From contig CAMPDV010000513.1 in the NCBI GenBank assembly GCA_946699065.1, forward strand, positions 1 to 64,000: a stretch of DNA of 64,000 bases, read 5' to 3'. The notes beneath the pieces were generated by a model that saw only the letters and a program-made list of their open reading frames with translations, made no database searches and was not told the DNA's origin. Position numbers and translations under genes: made by a program. Position 1 is the first letter of the stretch, and each line of letters begins with the position of its first letter. Below, piece by piece: positions 37,831 through 50,797 of this stretch. This DNA is from Loxodes magnus. Lineage: Eukaryota; Ciliophora; Karyorelictea; Loxodida; Loxodidae.

Positions 37831-38618
37831 GACTTTCAGCAGTATCCTCATTTTTCGTATAAATAATTATTAATCCAGGTATACATTTTATTATACCTTC
37901 GTATATTATACTATTATGCTATTTAACTTAGACTACTATAAACTAAAGTACTCACACTTCAAGCGAGATTATTTCTAAGCTACTACTCATAACAATTTTG
38001 AGCTTTCTCATGCTTGAACTCTATTCACTTTATCTGCCTTTTTTTAAGACCTTGAACTTTCAAGCCTTAACTGTCTAGCTTCATATGATTTAAATCGAAT
38101 GCTTAGATTAAAGGATTTAATTTTAGAGCGAAAATAGATTATTTGGTATATTTTCTTTTCGTCAAAATTTGCAGCATATCTTATAATCTTTTTCTGCTAT
38201 CTTGAGTGACTGAGTGAGTGTAGATTATAAAATAGTGTTTCACTTATAATTTTAGAGGAGCCTATATAGTTACTTTCAGTGTTGTGATAACTAGAGAATT
38301 AAATGAATACTCTTCCCTTAGTCATCACTGAACAGACTTAGATAATTAATTTAATTTTGCTTCTTAGAGTATTCAACTTTGACTGTCATAGCAGTTGCTA
38401 GAGTTTAGAGTTCTTACTATATAAGTGAAAATAGTGATTTAAAAGTCAGCCATTGATTTCATAGCTTTCTGTGTTAGAGTTAGTTTATCATTGAGGTTAG
38501 AGAAGCAATCTTTGTGGATATATTTACAGCTGAGGTATTGAGCACTCTTGATGCTCTTAGCTATATTTACTCCTAGCTTGGTACTATAGATACAAGTAGC
38601 CTTTTATTTACGAAGTTT
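37831..38618. other. Spacer, no supportable gene
   Basis: No convincing frame; upstream of the 3.7-kb ORF. Confidence 0.3.
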
Positions 38619-41600
38619 ATGCGTTTAGCAAGGAAAAATAATTCCCATTAGACTAGGTTTATTTTTTGATTAAAGGCTTAATTAAAATTCATAAATAAGA
38701 AAGAAATCTATCAGCACAGTAAGAGAGTGCTTGCAAAACAATGCTTGAAACTAAGTTCAAAAGCAAGCAATAAAATCATATTCAATCTATCTCTAGCAGA
38801 GCTATCTTATTAGATGCTTTCTCTAGAGAAGCAAAAGTTTATATATATAAATCAAGTAAATCAGATTCATTCAGCAATAGTGAAATAGATCAAAGCAGGA
38901 TGTACTAAGCCAACTTTATTAGGCTAGAATGAAAGAACATACCCAAATAAAAATTAACAGCTAGCAGTTTGATTTTCCAGTTTGAAATCTTGGTAAATAA
39001 AAGAATGCAAAACGACTAGATATACAGCTAAAGATCAGCTTAGAGAATTGATGAGTGTGATAAGAATAAAGCAACTAGCTTTAAATGATTCACTACTCAG
39101 GAAATTTCTTCCGCTAAGTATAAACAACTTTGGTTCTAGTTTTGCTTATAGTTAAGCAAAAGCGCTTCACGATTTCCGAGTTATCAAAACTAGGAGAAAT
39201 GTAGATTGATCTCACATTTGTACATATAAAAGTATTAGGTTTTGGAGATTTCGCTCTAATAAATTGATTACATGGTAAGCTAATTTACCTGGTGAATTTT
39301 TAAAATTCGTGAAATCCAAAAAAAGTAAGTATTTTAATTATTCGTTTTTAAGGTAAATTAAGCTAAGTGACTCAGTTATAAGTCGTATATTTCAATCTGG
39401 CATTCCATTTTTATAAATGAAGAACTAAGCTTAATTTCATATCAGCCAGAAAGAAGAAACTAGAAGTAATATCGTAGTAAACTAGAGTTAAGAATAGCCA
39501 AGACTAGGAAACGAGGTTTGGCTTGCCTCTTTTATAGTCGAAAGCATGAGATAGATTAAAGTATCGTAAAATTAAGAAAAAGCGAAAACAAAGGAAATTT
39601 AGAACCTAGAAAAGATGTATAAAAGCATTGCAACTAGTTTATTTGATTAGATGTCTCTTTAATAGTATGGATATCATAAACAAGCTTTGGCTAGAATTCT
39701 AATTTCTAATAGAACTAAGTTCTAGTATTACATGTTTGCTTAGAGAATAAAAGATAACTAATTCGTTGTGCTCAAAATCGACTAAAATAAAAGTTTAAAG
39801 TGCCTGCTTCGTAAAGAAAAAGCTGATCGAGAAATAAGAAAAAAAGTAGGAGAGTTTATTACCAATAGAAGTGCTATGAATTACCTTTTTAAGGTTGACT
39901 TTTCAAATGATAATCATTTTACTCAGATTTACGAATTTTCTGCTCCTACAATTAAATGCAATCACAAGTTTCTATCCCTTTGCCAACTAATCGAGTAAAA
40001 AAGGAGAGACAGAGACTAATTTACAGGCTAATAACTGGAATCGCTCTTTCAAAAGATTAAAAAAACAGTCTTAACGTTCTGAGAGTAAAACTAGTTAGTG
40101 CTATTTACCAGTGATACTATACTAGTCAGTAATGACTTATAAGAAGTGCTTTTTCTAACCTCTCCAGTTAATCTAAGCTCTGTAGAACCTAAATTCTTTT
40201 ATATCTTCGAAAGTAAAACTTCTAACTACGATTACCTTCCAAAACCATTTATAGAAAGGAAAAAATACAGTGAGTTCAACGATTTCTGGTCTATTTTAGT
40301 ATAGCAAATGGACTAACTCATTTAAGAGCTAACAGTTTAGCCTTATATTAATGAAGCTAGCTAAAGCTAATAAGCTTAATCCTAGCAAAGTGAAAATTAG
40401 AATAACTAAGAACTGAATTAATAGTTCAGTTAAGTGCCTGAAGTTTGTAGTCAAGAAGAGAGATAAAAACTAGACTAATTTTTGAAAAATTTCAAGACGT
40501 TAGAAGGTAATAAGGCGGTAGAGAAATAAAATAGAGGATAGAAAGGAACAAAGATAAGGGTATATAGAAAAGGAAATTAGGCGCATGCTATTATTGAATA
40601 AGCTTCAACTAAAAAATCTTATTATTAGGCTAACTAAAGTAATAAACAAGCTGAGAGTCAAATTAATCCTTAGGAAAGTTTACATTACTAAATGGACTAA
40701 AATTATATTTAGCTGATTTAAAGCAAAAGAGATTAGATGAAGTAAAGTATATAGTAGTATGATAAGCAAGTCTCTAAAAAGCATAATGGTAAAATTATAA
40801 AAGGCTTAATTGCTTGAATATTCTAAAATCAAAACTTCGAAAGTTATCTGTGAAAGGAATACACGAGTAGTAAGGAAGTTTCAGAAATAAGTTCCTAGTG
40901 ACACATAAAATTTGAATACTTTAGATGGATCTAAATGATCAACCTGTATAAATACTTCAAGTAATAGATTAGAAGTTTCAAACTAAATAGCTTTTAGACA
41001 GCACACTTCGCCCTATTCTTAGAAAAGAAAGCGTTAGATGAATATATAGCTAACAAGTAAATGATAGTACCAATAGCTCTCTTTCTAGTTTTACAGATTA
41101 CAAGCAAAGATGACCTTGAAGTTTATTAAATTAACGAAGAAATGCAAAATAAAGGTTTCACGTTTCTTTTCAATTAGTATGTTGAGGCTTTAAATAAGGA
41201 TAGCATATAATTGTAAATTAATACAAATCAAATAAACTAAAAATATTAAGGATTGAAAAGCCTAAGTAAGCAATTCAAAGAAATGAAAGGCTGCTGGATT
41301 AATAACTTACTGTATCTTTAAATTTCAAAGCTCAACTTCCTGCAACTAATAATTGCAAGCAAATAAGGAGTAATAAAGGATATACAAGATGAAGTAACTT
41401 AAAATGATGTCATAGTTAATGTCATAAATTAACCATCTGTTCAGTAACTTGTGTAAGGAGTTCATAAAGGATTGAAAATGGTTTTCACAAAAAGCAAAAA
41501 TAATAAATAACTAGTTTGCTTAATGGATGAGAAACTAGTTAAAAGCTAGGTGCTAATGTCAATAGAGGAATAGAGATAATCACTGGATATAATTTATAAA

Positions 41601-42353
41601 TTCATGGAATTCATAAATGACGGAGCTATTCCTAAGACTATACTGCAAAAATTTAATCTACTAAAGCAAAAGGAGACAAATGCTAGACTTAGTAATTAGT
41701 CAAATCAGCAGCATGCTTAAGGAAACGAGTATAACTATTAAAAGAACTAAGTCTTGGTAATTGATTTTTCAATGATTTAAGAGTTAAAAAACTCATTAAG
41801 TGAAATCGAAAAAAATTTTGAATAAAAGGAGGGATCAATTTAAAAACTTTCATATAAGGCATCTTTCTATATCTCTTAATTACCAGTAGATTTCAAAAAA
41901 GAAACTGTAAGGGTTTTTATTTAGAATTCGGCTGCTAATTCTGACTCAAGTCACTCTAGTGAAGAAAATAATCAAGAGTATTAAAAACTCCAATAGATTG
42001 AGAGGAATCTAAATGTAAACCAGTAAACTTGGGAATAGCGAGAATACTATATTTCGTCATATGATTTGTAAACTTATAAATTCCCTTTAACTTAAAGGAC
42101 TTAAAGAAACGCATTCTCATATAGAAAGGCTATTATATAATAAAAAGAAGATCTAAATTAATAGGTTATCAGTCAAGTTTTGGAAATCGAGAAAAACCGA
42201 AGAACATCAAGTTCTTAAGATAACTAAGAATAAAGAAAAGGGAATGAAATCAGAGAGAAACCTATTAATGAAGATATTCAAACTATTTTAATCCAAAATA
42301 TCCAAAAAATTATTCAAAATTTCTCTGATAAGAGTTCAGAATCTGAGAAATGA
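38619..42353 (+). CDS. Giant unrecognised ORF (1,244 codons) with seven internal TGAs
   Basis: A single frame from ATG 38619 to TGA 42351-42353 stays in register for 3.7 kb without a frameshift. About seven TGAs occur inside (near 38.65, 38.97, 39.21, 40.08, 40.83, 40.85 and 40.90 kb). The N-terminal third is basic with a Cys (Lys-Ala-Gly-Cys-Thr-Lys-Pro) and many Leu/Ile. The middle has a Gln-rich linker near 40.35-40.70 kb. The C-terminal third is charged with Ser/Glu-rich stretches. No hydrophobic signal or membrane segment is obvious, so a large intracellular protein is likely. It converges tail-to-tail with the minus-strand ORF at 42.9-45.0 kb. Whether it is one dead gene or several abutting ones is open. 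Confidence 0.55.
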
Positions 42354-42883
42354 CCAAAGAAAGTGAAACAATTTTTTTATTTTAATTTTTTTAAGGTGTA
42401 TCTTTAAATTCAAAGCATATACTTCCGAACTTCTAAACAAGCTTTAAATTTTACAAGTCTCAACTAAAATTAACTTTAACAACGCACATGAAAATAGATT
42501 TTTTTAGTTGTATTAACGAAGATAAAGAAATAACGTTTACTGCTTACTATATTGATTACTTGAGAAACTCAGCCCATTTCTTATATTATAGTAATAATAG
42601 TTAAACTGAATAAGACTAAAAGCTTTTATATAAACCTCTATCCAACTCTGTATCAGTCTATTAACTTAAAACTTTACAGGTTAACATAGTGGCAGTAATA
42701 CGATAAAACTTACTTGTCCCATTTTTTTTTCTTAAATAAAAAGTCTTTTGCAGTTGATTCTGCTTACCAGTAGCAGAACTCTTAAAAATCTTTCTCGTTG
42801 GCTTATTTAATTATCACTCATTCTGGATTTTATTTCTCTGGATAGAAGAGTAAGAAAGAGATAATAACAGTCCCTCTTAGTAT

Positions 42884-45004
42884 TCAGAAGGATGCTTCTA
42901 TCAAAGTAGAGTTCAGGTAGTCAAAAAGATTCCTTGTGAAAAGGGCTAAGATTTATAAGGGGATGAGTTAAAGAGATTAATAGAAGCAGAACAAGGAATT
43001 GTTAGGTATATGAAAATAGAAAAGGATAGAACTGATGTATTATATATGGAATATTATTTTTGATGTCTCTTTAATTTGTAAACGTTAAAAGTATGATCCC
43101 TTCGTAACATTTGAAGTTCTTTCTGCGTTTGCATATGTATTGGCTCGGATCGTTCCTTCTTCATTCTATGCTTGTTCTTTCTTCTTAGATGTTTGTAACT
43201 GAAGACTTTGCATGTATTACTCATAGAGACTCTTGATATTTTTAGCCTTTTATGCATCTTAATTTTGAACATTGTCAGCTATTCTCATAACGAAGCATTT
43301 CAAATAATTTAGCTTTGATTCTTATTCCTTTAAGAGCTCATGAAAATTTTCTTGATCCAAGCAATTTTAATGAACTTACTCTTTAGGATTACTTAGCCCA
43401 CTTTCAGAATCTAGCTCTCCTTCTTACTCATTATTCATCCTTTGTTCTTATAAATCAAGTTCTATTAATAGAGATTTCAGTTATAGTATATTTAGATATG
43501 ATAAATCTAGATCTTCGCTTTCTTCATTAGATTTTGATATAAGTTATAAGGATGTTTGAAGATGGGTATTTTAAGCAGTAAGCTTTTGAAAATGCTACCT
43601 TTTGTTAGTAAGAGTATTTATGAAAACGGGTTCTACATTGGATTTAAAACTACATAAATCTTCACTTACCGAAATAGTCTCACTTGTTAAAAATATTATC
43701 TAGTCGTTGACTTATAACTGTAGTAGGAATTCGAGAACTGAACAAGCAAATAATTGAACCTGATCTTTAGGGAATGGGATTTGATTGGCCTTTCTTTCCT
43801 CTATCACCTTTTTTAAGATGATTTTACTAGTATCGGCATCTTGAAGTCTAGAGATTCTTATTAGTTTGTTTTGATTCAAGGACTCTAACTCAAATGCAAA
43901 GTTAGAAATAAGGTTATTAAACTCTTAAGCTTACTTCATTTACTCTTTGTCAAAATAAGCATTTAGATTGTAAATTTCTTACTTTATTAGAGTTTATTTA
44001 TTACTAGGTAGCGTCCGAGCTATATAATAGCTGACTGTTTTATTGACTAATACCCATTCAAAGATCTTTTAGTCTGTTTTAATTTACAGACCTAAAAAAG
44101 AAAAGTCCGTGGTGAAATAATCCAATGCTTCTGTTGACTTAATCTTCAAATCTTCAGCCTCAGTTGAATTAGTTTACTGATTGACGTTTTAATTTTCGAG
44201 TGAAGTTGTAAGCAAAAATAAGTAAATGCTTTATAAGCATTACAGATCTAACGTACCCTCTAAAGTCCATAGCAGTATATTAGGCTTGTAATTAGGATTG
44301 ATTTACTCTATGATTTCATCCAACTTCTAAGCGCTTTAATTAAATGCTTGCTGCTTGTTCTCTTCATCACTTTAAATAATGAAAAGAGAGCTGCTTATCA
44401 TTTAATCACCATATATGCTTACTAAGCTTTAAAGTTCTGGAAGAAAGCTTTGTATTTCATTAAAGTCAATCCAAATCAGAAACTTTTGGGGCCTAATTTC
44501 ATTTAAACTTTCAACTGAGTAAACTTCAATTTCACATTCCGTTTTTGTAAGTATCATCTTAAAGGTTTTGTAGAAGTAAAGCAGACTATCATCTTGAAGG
44601 TTTCTCTTTCCTAGGCTAGTAAGATTAAAATCCTTGCATTGCATCAGAATTCTCTTGATCTAGTATAGCTTTTTTTCTATCTTTTTACAAGATACAAAGA
44701 AATCTTGAGTTACACACCTGAAAACGATTTGATTACTTTATAATCAATGTGCTAGATATTTTTTAAATATCTGCTTAACTTCCTAATCCACTTCTTTTAG
44801 TCTCTCTTCTTTTGCGTGCCGTGACTTCTCTTTAATCAAGCCTAAGAAATTTTTTAACTTGTGAGGAACGTGACTATTAATATAGCATGCAATGGAATAA
44901 TAGTAGGGTGAAACACTTATTTTAGATATTTGATTCTTTATAAATCTAGCATTCAAAATCTCAATGAGTAGTAAAGCTAAGGCTTGCTTTATTTATTCGG
45001 TCAT
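42884..45004 (-). CDS. Unrecognised ORF of 706 codons, a single internal TGA
   Basis: One frame runs from ATG at 45004 to the TGA at 42886-42884, interrupted only by TGA at codon 87 (44746-44744). Translation could also start downstream of it. The protein is soluble-looking and Leu/Ser/Glu/Gln-rich. It contains Phe-Leu-Ile-Trp-Ile-Asp-Phe-Asn-Glu-Ile and Leu-Leu-Trp-Thr-Leu-Glu-Gly-Thr-Leu, and an acidic, coiled-coil-like segment in the last third. No motif I know. It is one of the least damaged interior genes, which makes it a good candidate for the core of the element. Confidence 0.6.
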
Positions 45005-45192
45005 TTTCGTTTACTAGTGATTGCTTAATTAACTTTCCATTTATTTAGCTTTAAGTTATATGATCTTAAAGCAAAATATAAAGCTCAAGTTACAAGATTA
45101 AGACTCGAAAAGTAGACATATATAGCTTATTTTTAACCTCCAGTCTCTAGTCTGAGTGTATATGAATGGTCACTCTAATAAAGTTTATAAAG

Positions 45193-45945
45193 ATGAAAAA
45201 GCTAGAGGCAGTTGAAGAAACGTATAAGCACTTATTTAAACTGTAATCTATATGTCCAGATTCATTTGATGGTTATATAATAATTTTCAAGTCTAATATT
45301 TATTTTCTCAGCTCAGTTTATTTAAAACCTTACTCTAAGTTATCATTCTACTTATACTTTCATTTCTCAGTGCTATTAAAAAAAAGGCTGTTAAGTTATA
45401 GATGAGAAGGTTAGTTACTAGACTCTAACCAATAAATAGATAGATTAGTGAGTTATTAAATAGAAGATACTCTAGTGTATCTTATTAGATACTTTAAAAT
45501 GATTTGCTAACCAATTGCTCGAGTAGGCGTTTTTTTCACGATGAGTCTTATGTGATGTAGCTCTACCTTCACTACATCCTATTGGTTTAATCTCATTTAG
45601 ATAATCTTCTTGCTTCTCTTTTTATTCCGTTTTGACTTAATAAAAATAACGATCAATTCATAAGTAGGACACTAGATGCTTGGAAGGTTATTTGATACTA
45701 TTAGCTTGATATACCTCCAAGATGAACTATCCAAATTTAATTTGAAAATTAGGGATAAAAATTTAACTAAATTCCTTATTGATAAACTTAAGGAATTAGA
45801 GTCTTGGGATTGCGAATGAAGCTTTTCTATTTAGCATAAAAAGGCATAGATCTTTGATACCACAAAGAAGATAGAAAATAATGCAGGTGAAAGGATAGAA
45901 ATGAAACTAATCACTTTGCTTTTTCCACTCGTTCTCATACACTGA
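45193..45945 (+). pseudogene. Unrecognised ORF with hydrophobic segments, three TGAs
   Basis: 250 codons in one register from ATG 45193 to TGA 45943-45945, with TGAs near 45398, 45550 and 45818. Hydrophobic runs (Phe-Tyr-Leu-Tyr-Phe-His-Phe-Ser-Val-Leu-Leu and Ile-Ile-Phe-Leu-Leu-Leu-Phe-Leu-Phe) suggest a membrane protein. It is divergent from the minus-strand ORF that starts at 45004, so the 190 bp between them should hold both promoters. Confidence 0.4.
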
Positions 45946-46744
45946 AGGAGCAATTAGAAGGTTCAAATAAGATTAGATAAGTTAATAGATTAATAGATGC
46001 TCTAGAAATATAAGCTTGCATTACATTTTTTTATATTGTGATACATTTCTAAGATTATAATGAAAATTTAAAATGGAAGAAAAAAAATTCTGCTGTGTTC
46101 ATAAAGTCACATGGTAGATATAATAAGTCTAATACTTTAAGCAAGAAGAAAATTCCTTTTTATATCAATTATAAAAAAGAAAGAGCAGAATAGAAAAAAG
46201 AATAGAAGTTGAAAAATTAAAGGATAACGAAAGCATCAATGATAAAATAGATCTATCATTGCCTTTTTTTATTTCCTAGTTAAGATTAAAAAGCATTTGG
46301 ATGTTCTTTATCAGCTTTCCTTTTTTTTAAATACCAGGTGCTTTTTGCCTGTAAAACTTTCTTCTTTTAAATAATTGAAATTCCTTCTAATATTTTTTTA
46401 TGAAAGGATCAATTTTACAAATATTTGACATTTTGAAAAAATTAGCTTTTGTATATAAAAAATTTCTCTTGGATTTCGAGGCAATTTTGATAAAATTAGA
46501 ATGCCTTTCGTTAAAACTTGACAGTTATGTTTAATTTCTTATTAACTCCTTTGGTCGGCTAAAGCAAGAATTTTATTCTACGCATTTATTTTATTTAGTT
46601 TGACTTCTCTTCTAATATTTAAAAACCTAGTATAAATTAAAATTATCTACAAATGCTTCTTCGTACAAAATAAGTGTTCACTTCTCTCTCTTTTCTAAAG
46701 CTTATTTAAACGAGAGTTTAGTTAGCTATTTTAAATATACAATT
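45946..46744. other. Spacer, no supportable gene
   Basis: Contains an inverted pair (gatagatctatcattg region near 46240) but no convincing frame. Confidence 0.3.
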
Positions 46745-49385
46745 TCAGTCCATTTATTTAGCTTTTTCCACCCAACTGCCTTCTTTTTTAACTTCTTTTA
46801 GCTAAAAGCGATCAAATAGCTCTATGTCTAACTCCTTAATGGTATCTTCTATATCTTCTTTTCTTTTTATTCATAAAGCTAGAAATTATCATTCCACGTT
46901 AAATTAATATCTTAAGCATTCTATATTTGGATAATTATGTCATTTTATTAGCTTAACTCTTTGATTCTTCCAACCTATTCTAGGTTTATAAGCTTTAAGC
47001 TTTAAATATCTGATTCTTATAGTAAGACTTTTTTAAATTAAGGCTTAATTATTTAAAATAATAGCTAAGTTTCTTTCAATCTGATCTTAAATTTAGATCC
47101 TTCAGTTACCTTTTGATATCTTGATTGATTGACTAAAAGGAAATTGATGTTAAATACGCTTGTTTACTTTTTGAGATTCTTTTAAACCTTTTTCGATAAA
47201 ACAAAGTTAGATCGATTACAAGTTCTCAATTAGATTTTATTTTCACTTAAGTTTTCATTTTTTAAGCTTCTATTAAAAACCTGGATTTTAATACTCTTGA
47301 GATATGCTTTTTTTAATAGCTTTTCTGCATTTGCTTTTAAAACCCGATAGCTGCTTTTTAATAAACTTGAAAGCTTAAAATTAGCTTTTTTACGAACTCT
47401 TAATCTTATACCAGCTTTGCAAATCCCCATTTATTTGTTATAGCTCTTTTCTTTTCTACAGGGTACAAATTAGATAAAAGGTTAATAGCCTTTTCTTCTA
47501 TCTCTATATACTTTTTTATTTACTGTTGCTTTTCCTTAAAATTCAAGCTTTATTATTTTAGCACTCTAGATGCTTTCAACCAAAAATACTTATTTAGTTT
47601 TTAGTTCTGAAACATAATTAACAAATAAAAACCCTTAAGATGACTTTACTTCTTCCTCAATTTCTTTATTTAGTTTGTTCGGTAATTATTTTTAATCGCT
47701 CTACCTTCTCATGATATTTAAGCTTTTCTTTTCAAAGCGTTCTTTTTTTACGGGTGTCTAACTTATTTTATCCTTTCTTGTATCTTTCTGTTGCTGATTT
47801 CTTTAAACTAATTAACTTTTCATTCACTGAGCTTAGTTTCATCAAGCACTTTAAACATTTCCAAAATTTTTGAAAACTACTGATTCATATGATTTTACTC
47901 GAACTCTCCTTTAGTCCACCTATTTAAAGTATCCAACTTGGTAATAATTAAGTTTCCTTTTTTTTGAATTTGAGTAACTCCTTTACTCTATTTAGCAGCT
48001 TGCTTTTTATCTATTTTTTTGATATGCAACTCTAATTAAATTTTTCTCTGAATTAATTGAGCATAAAGTTTAACTTTCATCCTTAGGCTTTTCCAGTAAT
48101 ATCGCCAATTTTACTAGATGCAACTTTTATGAAGCCCTTATTTTCTCTTCTTAGTGAGTCGATAGTTATTTATAAACTTACTGAACCAAAATCTTAAAAT
48201 TAGTGATGATAGAAGGATAGTTATTTTATTTAATATCCTGCTATAGCTCTAAAGCTAGTTTCTAAACTATCATTTAATAATAGCTTTTTAGATATTAATC
48301 CTATGCTAAAAGCATTTTAGCGTGACTCTTCCTTTATTAGGTTAACCACGAGTCACTTTTTTACTTTTTTAATATTACTTATGGCCTTCTTGCCTTATTT
48401 CATTCAGATCGTTTTCTTCCTACTAATTGATCTCTTCTTCCATTCGTTCCAATTAATCTAAAGTCGATCAATTAGCATCTATTTCCCTCGTAGGTCCTTT
48501 ATAATATAACATCCATCATGTGTTACTCTCAAGCTATTCTTTTTTCTCCCTTTCTCGTTCCATGCTATCTGCAAGTCTTTTTTAGTTCTTCTTATTTTTG
48601 CTTCTTTGTTACTAGACTTTGTGTTAGCATTTCTTAATTAATCTTTAGTTATTTTACATTTGCTAGTTAGTTTATAATCATATTATAGAGGAGACTTTTA
48701 TTGACTTTCTGCATAATTTAGGATAGATTTTTAGTCTTTTACTAGAATTTTTTTTCAATCTGAGAATTTATAATTTGAATGCTTCTGATTATGGAAAACC
48801 CAATTTAGTTATAAAGGTTTTGATCCATATAATATCCTTGTTTTCTAATTCTGATTGTGTGTATGTTTGCCAACTACTAGCTTTCTTATAAAAAGGGATG
48901 ATTTTATTTAACTTTGCCTTATTGAAATAAAAAGGTTATAATCATCTTTCTTAAATTACTGCCTAGCTATTTACTAGAACTGCTAGCTCATGCTTTTATT
49001 AATAATTAGAACAGTTCTACCTACTTTTTCAGTCAATTGACTGCTTTTTCTTTCAACTCTTCCAAAATTTGATTTTTTAGTTTGCCTTTCTCTTTTAAAG
49101 CTAAATGAACGTTCCAATACTATCTCCTATTACCTTGACTACCTTCTAGTTACTTCTTAATGATTTAGCTTTTTACTACTAAGCAGCTTTAATTGATAGT
49201 TACTCTTATATCTCACAATCATGCTTTATAATTAAGACCCTTTAGTTCCCTTATTAGCTTTAGCTTGTTGGTTTGTATATTGAAGGAAATGTTCTAGGGA
49301 ATTGGCTTTAGTTATCTCTGAAAGGCTAAAGGTTATCTAAGCATTGAATTTAGACTTAGTTGGAGGATGAGAATCGCTCAGTTAA
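46745..49385 (-). pseudogene. Large unrecognised gene, frameshifted, minus strand
   Basis: Protein-like frames follow one another on the minus strand but in changing register. A Ser/Gln-rich N-terminal part lies near 49.38-49.08 kb, and Gln/Lys-rich, coiled-coil-like parts near 48.9-48.6 kb and 48.4-47.9 kb. A stretch with Tyr-Pro-Val-Glu-Lys-Lys-Arg-Ala-Ile lies near 47.5-47.2 kb. An acidic C-terminus ends Trp-Val-Glu-Lys-Ala-Lys-Gln-Met-Asp before the TGA at 46745-46747. At least four frame changes are needed. It may be a single protein of about 850 residues. No domain is recognised. Confidence 0.4.
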
Positions 49386-50323
49386 AAGATACCTATACAA
49401 GACAGATAGATCAGGAAAGCTGAAATTTAAGACTTAAAACAAGAAGCAACTAAAGACCAAAAGAGAATGATCCTGAAGAAGACAGAAGGAAAACTCAGTC
49501 GGTAGGTAACTGGTAGAAAATAGCTAAATAGCATACTAATCAGTCTTTCATTTCATATCTAAGGTAGCTATTTAAAATACTAAAACTAGGAATCTAATAA
49601 TTTAGCATCAATTAACTTAAGCTTATTCCAATTAAATGATACCCTAAGTATCTAATTATCTGCTTTTAACTTAAATAAAAGCCAATATAGCGCATTTATA
49701 TTCTAAATTAGACGGGCTAGAAGTAATAAGCTTGATTACTGTTGAAAAACAAGAGTTTGTTTTTAGATAATTTATTGTATTGAAAAGCTAAGAAGGAGTA
49801 TTAGATAGAGCTATTATAGGATTTACTAATATTACTTACTTAAATATCCATCATTCAGCAACACTAGTTATTACCATTACTGCTAGACATCTAGTTTAGT
49901 GTATTTACATCACTCTGTGGCTTATTAAATCAGTCTAGTTTATTATTCATGGCTATAGTGTGTAGTTAAAGGTATAATTGTAGTTACTTTACAACTTAAT
50001 TTGGTGAATGTGTAAGGAAGATTAATTATGGGACGCAACTTCTCATAGTTTCTTTGGAAAAAAAGTCTATTTTGACTATAAATGAAGCTGATCAAAGTTT
50101 AATTTCGACTTCAAAGATTTAGATCTCCAACTTAATTTTTAGCTCTGAGTGAATAAGATATTTTTATAGCTTTTTTAATTTGAATAAAAAAGGTAAATTT
50201 ATACCTAAGCTAGTTAAAGATATGCTCTGTATATGTGATAATGTTATTTAAATTTACAGAAATTGATTAGATGAGCAATAAAATTCATGGATGGTTATTT
50301 AAAAAATATCAAAATTAAAATTA
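49386..50323. other. Spacer, no supportable gene
   Basis: Several short frames; nothing with a recognisable start, end and composition. Confidence 0.3.
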
Positions 50324-50797
50324 TCATAAATTCATCCTCAGACAACTATCCTTTTTGCACTGTTCTACCTTTTTTAAATCGCACCATTAAAACTTTAATA
50401 TATTCTTTTGTTTTTCAGTAAGCACTTTAGAACTTGCTATTGCTTAAGGATCGAGAACACTTACATCTATTCTGGTATTTTCTTCTTATTAGTAGAAAAT
50501 TAGTTTATCCATATCTGTTATTTGTTCATACTTATTGAAAGAGCTTTCTTCGTTTAAAAAATTAGAATTGAATATGTTTATACCTTAGTTGTTAATCTAA
50601 GGATCAATATCACTATATTCACTACTCTAGATATCCTCTTTTATTTCATTAACAGAACCCTTCAATCAATTTTTCTTTTTCAGTTCGATTCTCTTTTGCT
50701 TAAAATCCGGAATTTCGCTTTTGCATCTTCTATTGAACTAAAATTTCCTTAAATTGTCTTCATGCTGCTTTTCAATTTTCTCTTAGTATATCTGCAT
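50324..50797 (-). CDS. Small hypothetical protein (157 codons), one internal TGA
   Basis: ATG at 50797 to TGA at 50326-50324 in one register, with a TGA at codon 44 (50668-50666). The first 43 residues are basic (Lys/Arg/Gln-rich). The remainder is acidic, with Asp-Ile-Asp-Pro-Gln and a final Cys-bearing basic tail. It could be read as two adjacent peptides. Unrecognised. Confidence 0.45.

Noticed and set aside
39630-39750. A second OTU-like start (Ser-Ile-Ala-x-Ser-Leu-Phe-Asp-Gln) in the 1,244-codon ORF
   Set aside because: The DGNC-type catalytic motif is absent and no matching His motif follows, so the resemblance is too weak.
47230-47430. 66-codon standard-code ORF on the minus strand
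   Set aside because: Lies in a different register from the better frame through the same stretch, which continues on both sides.
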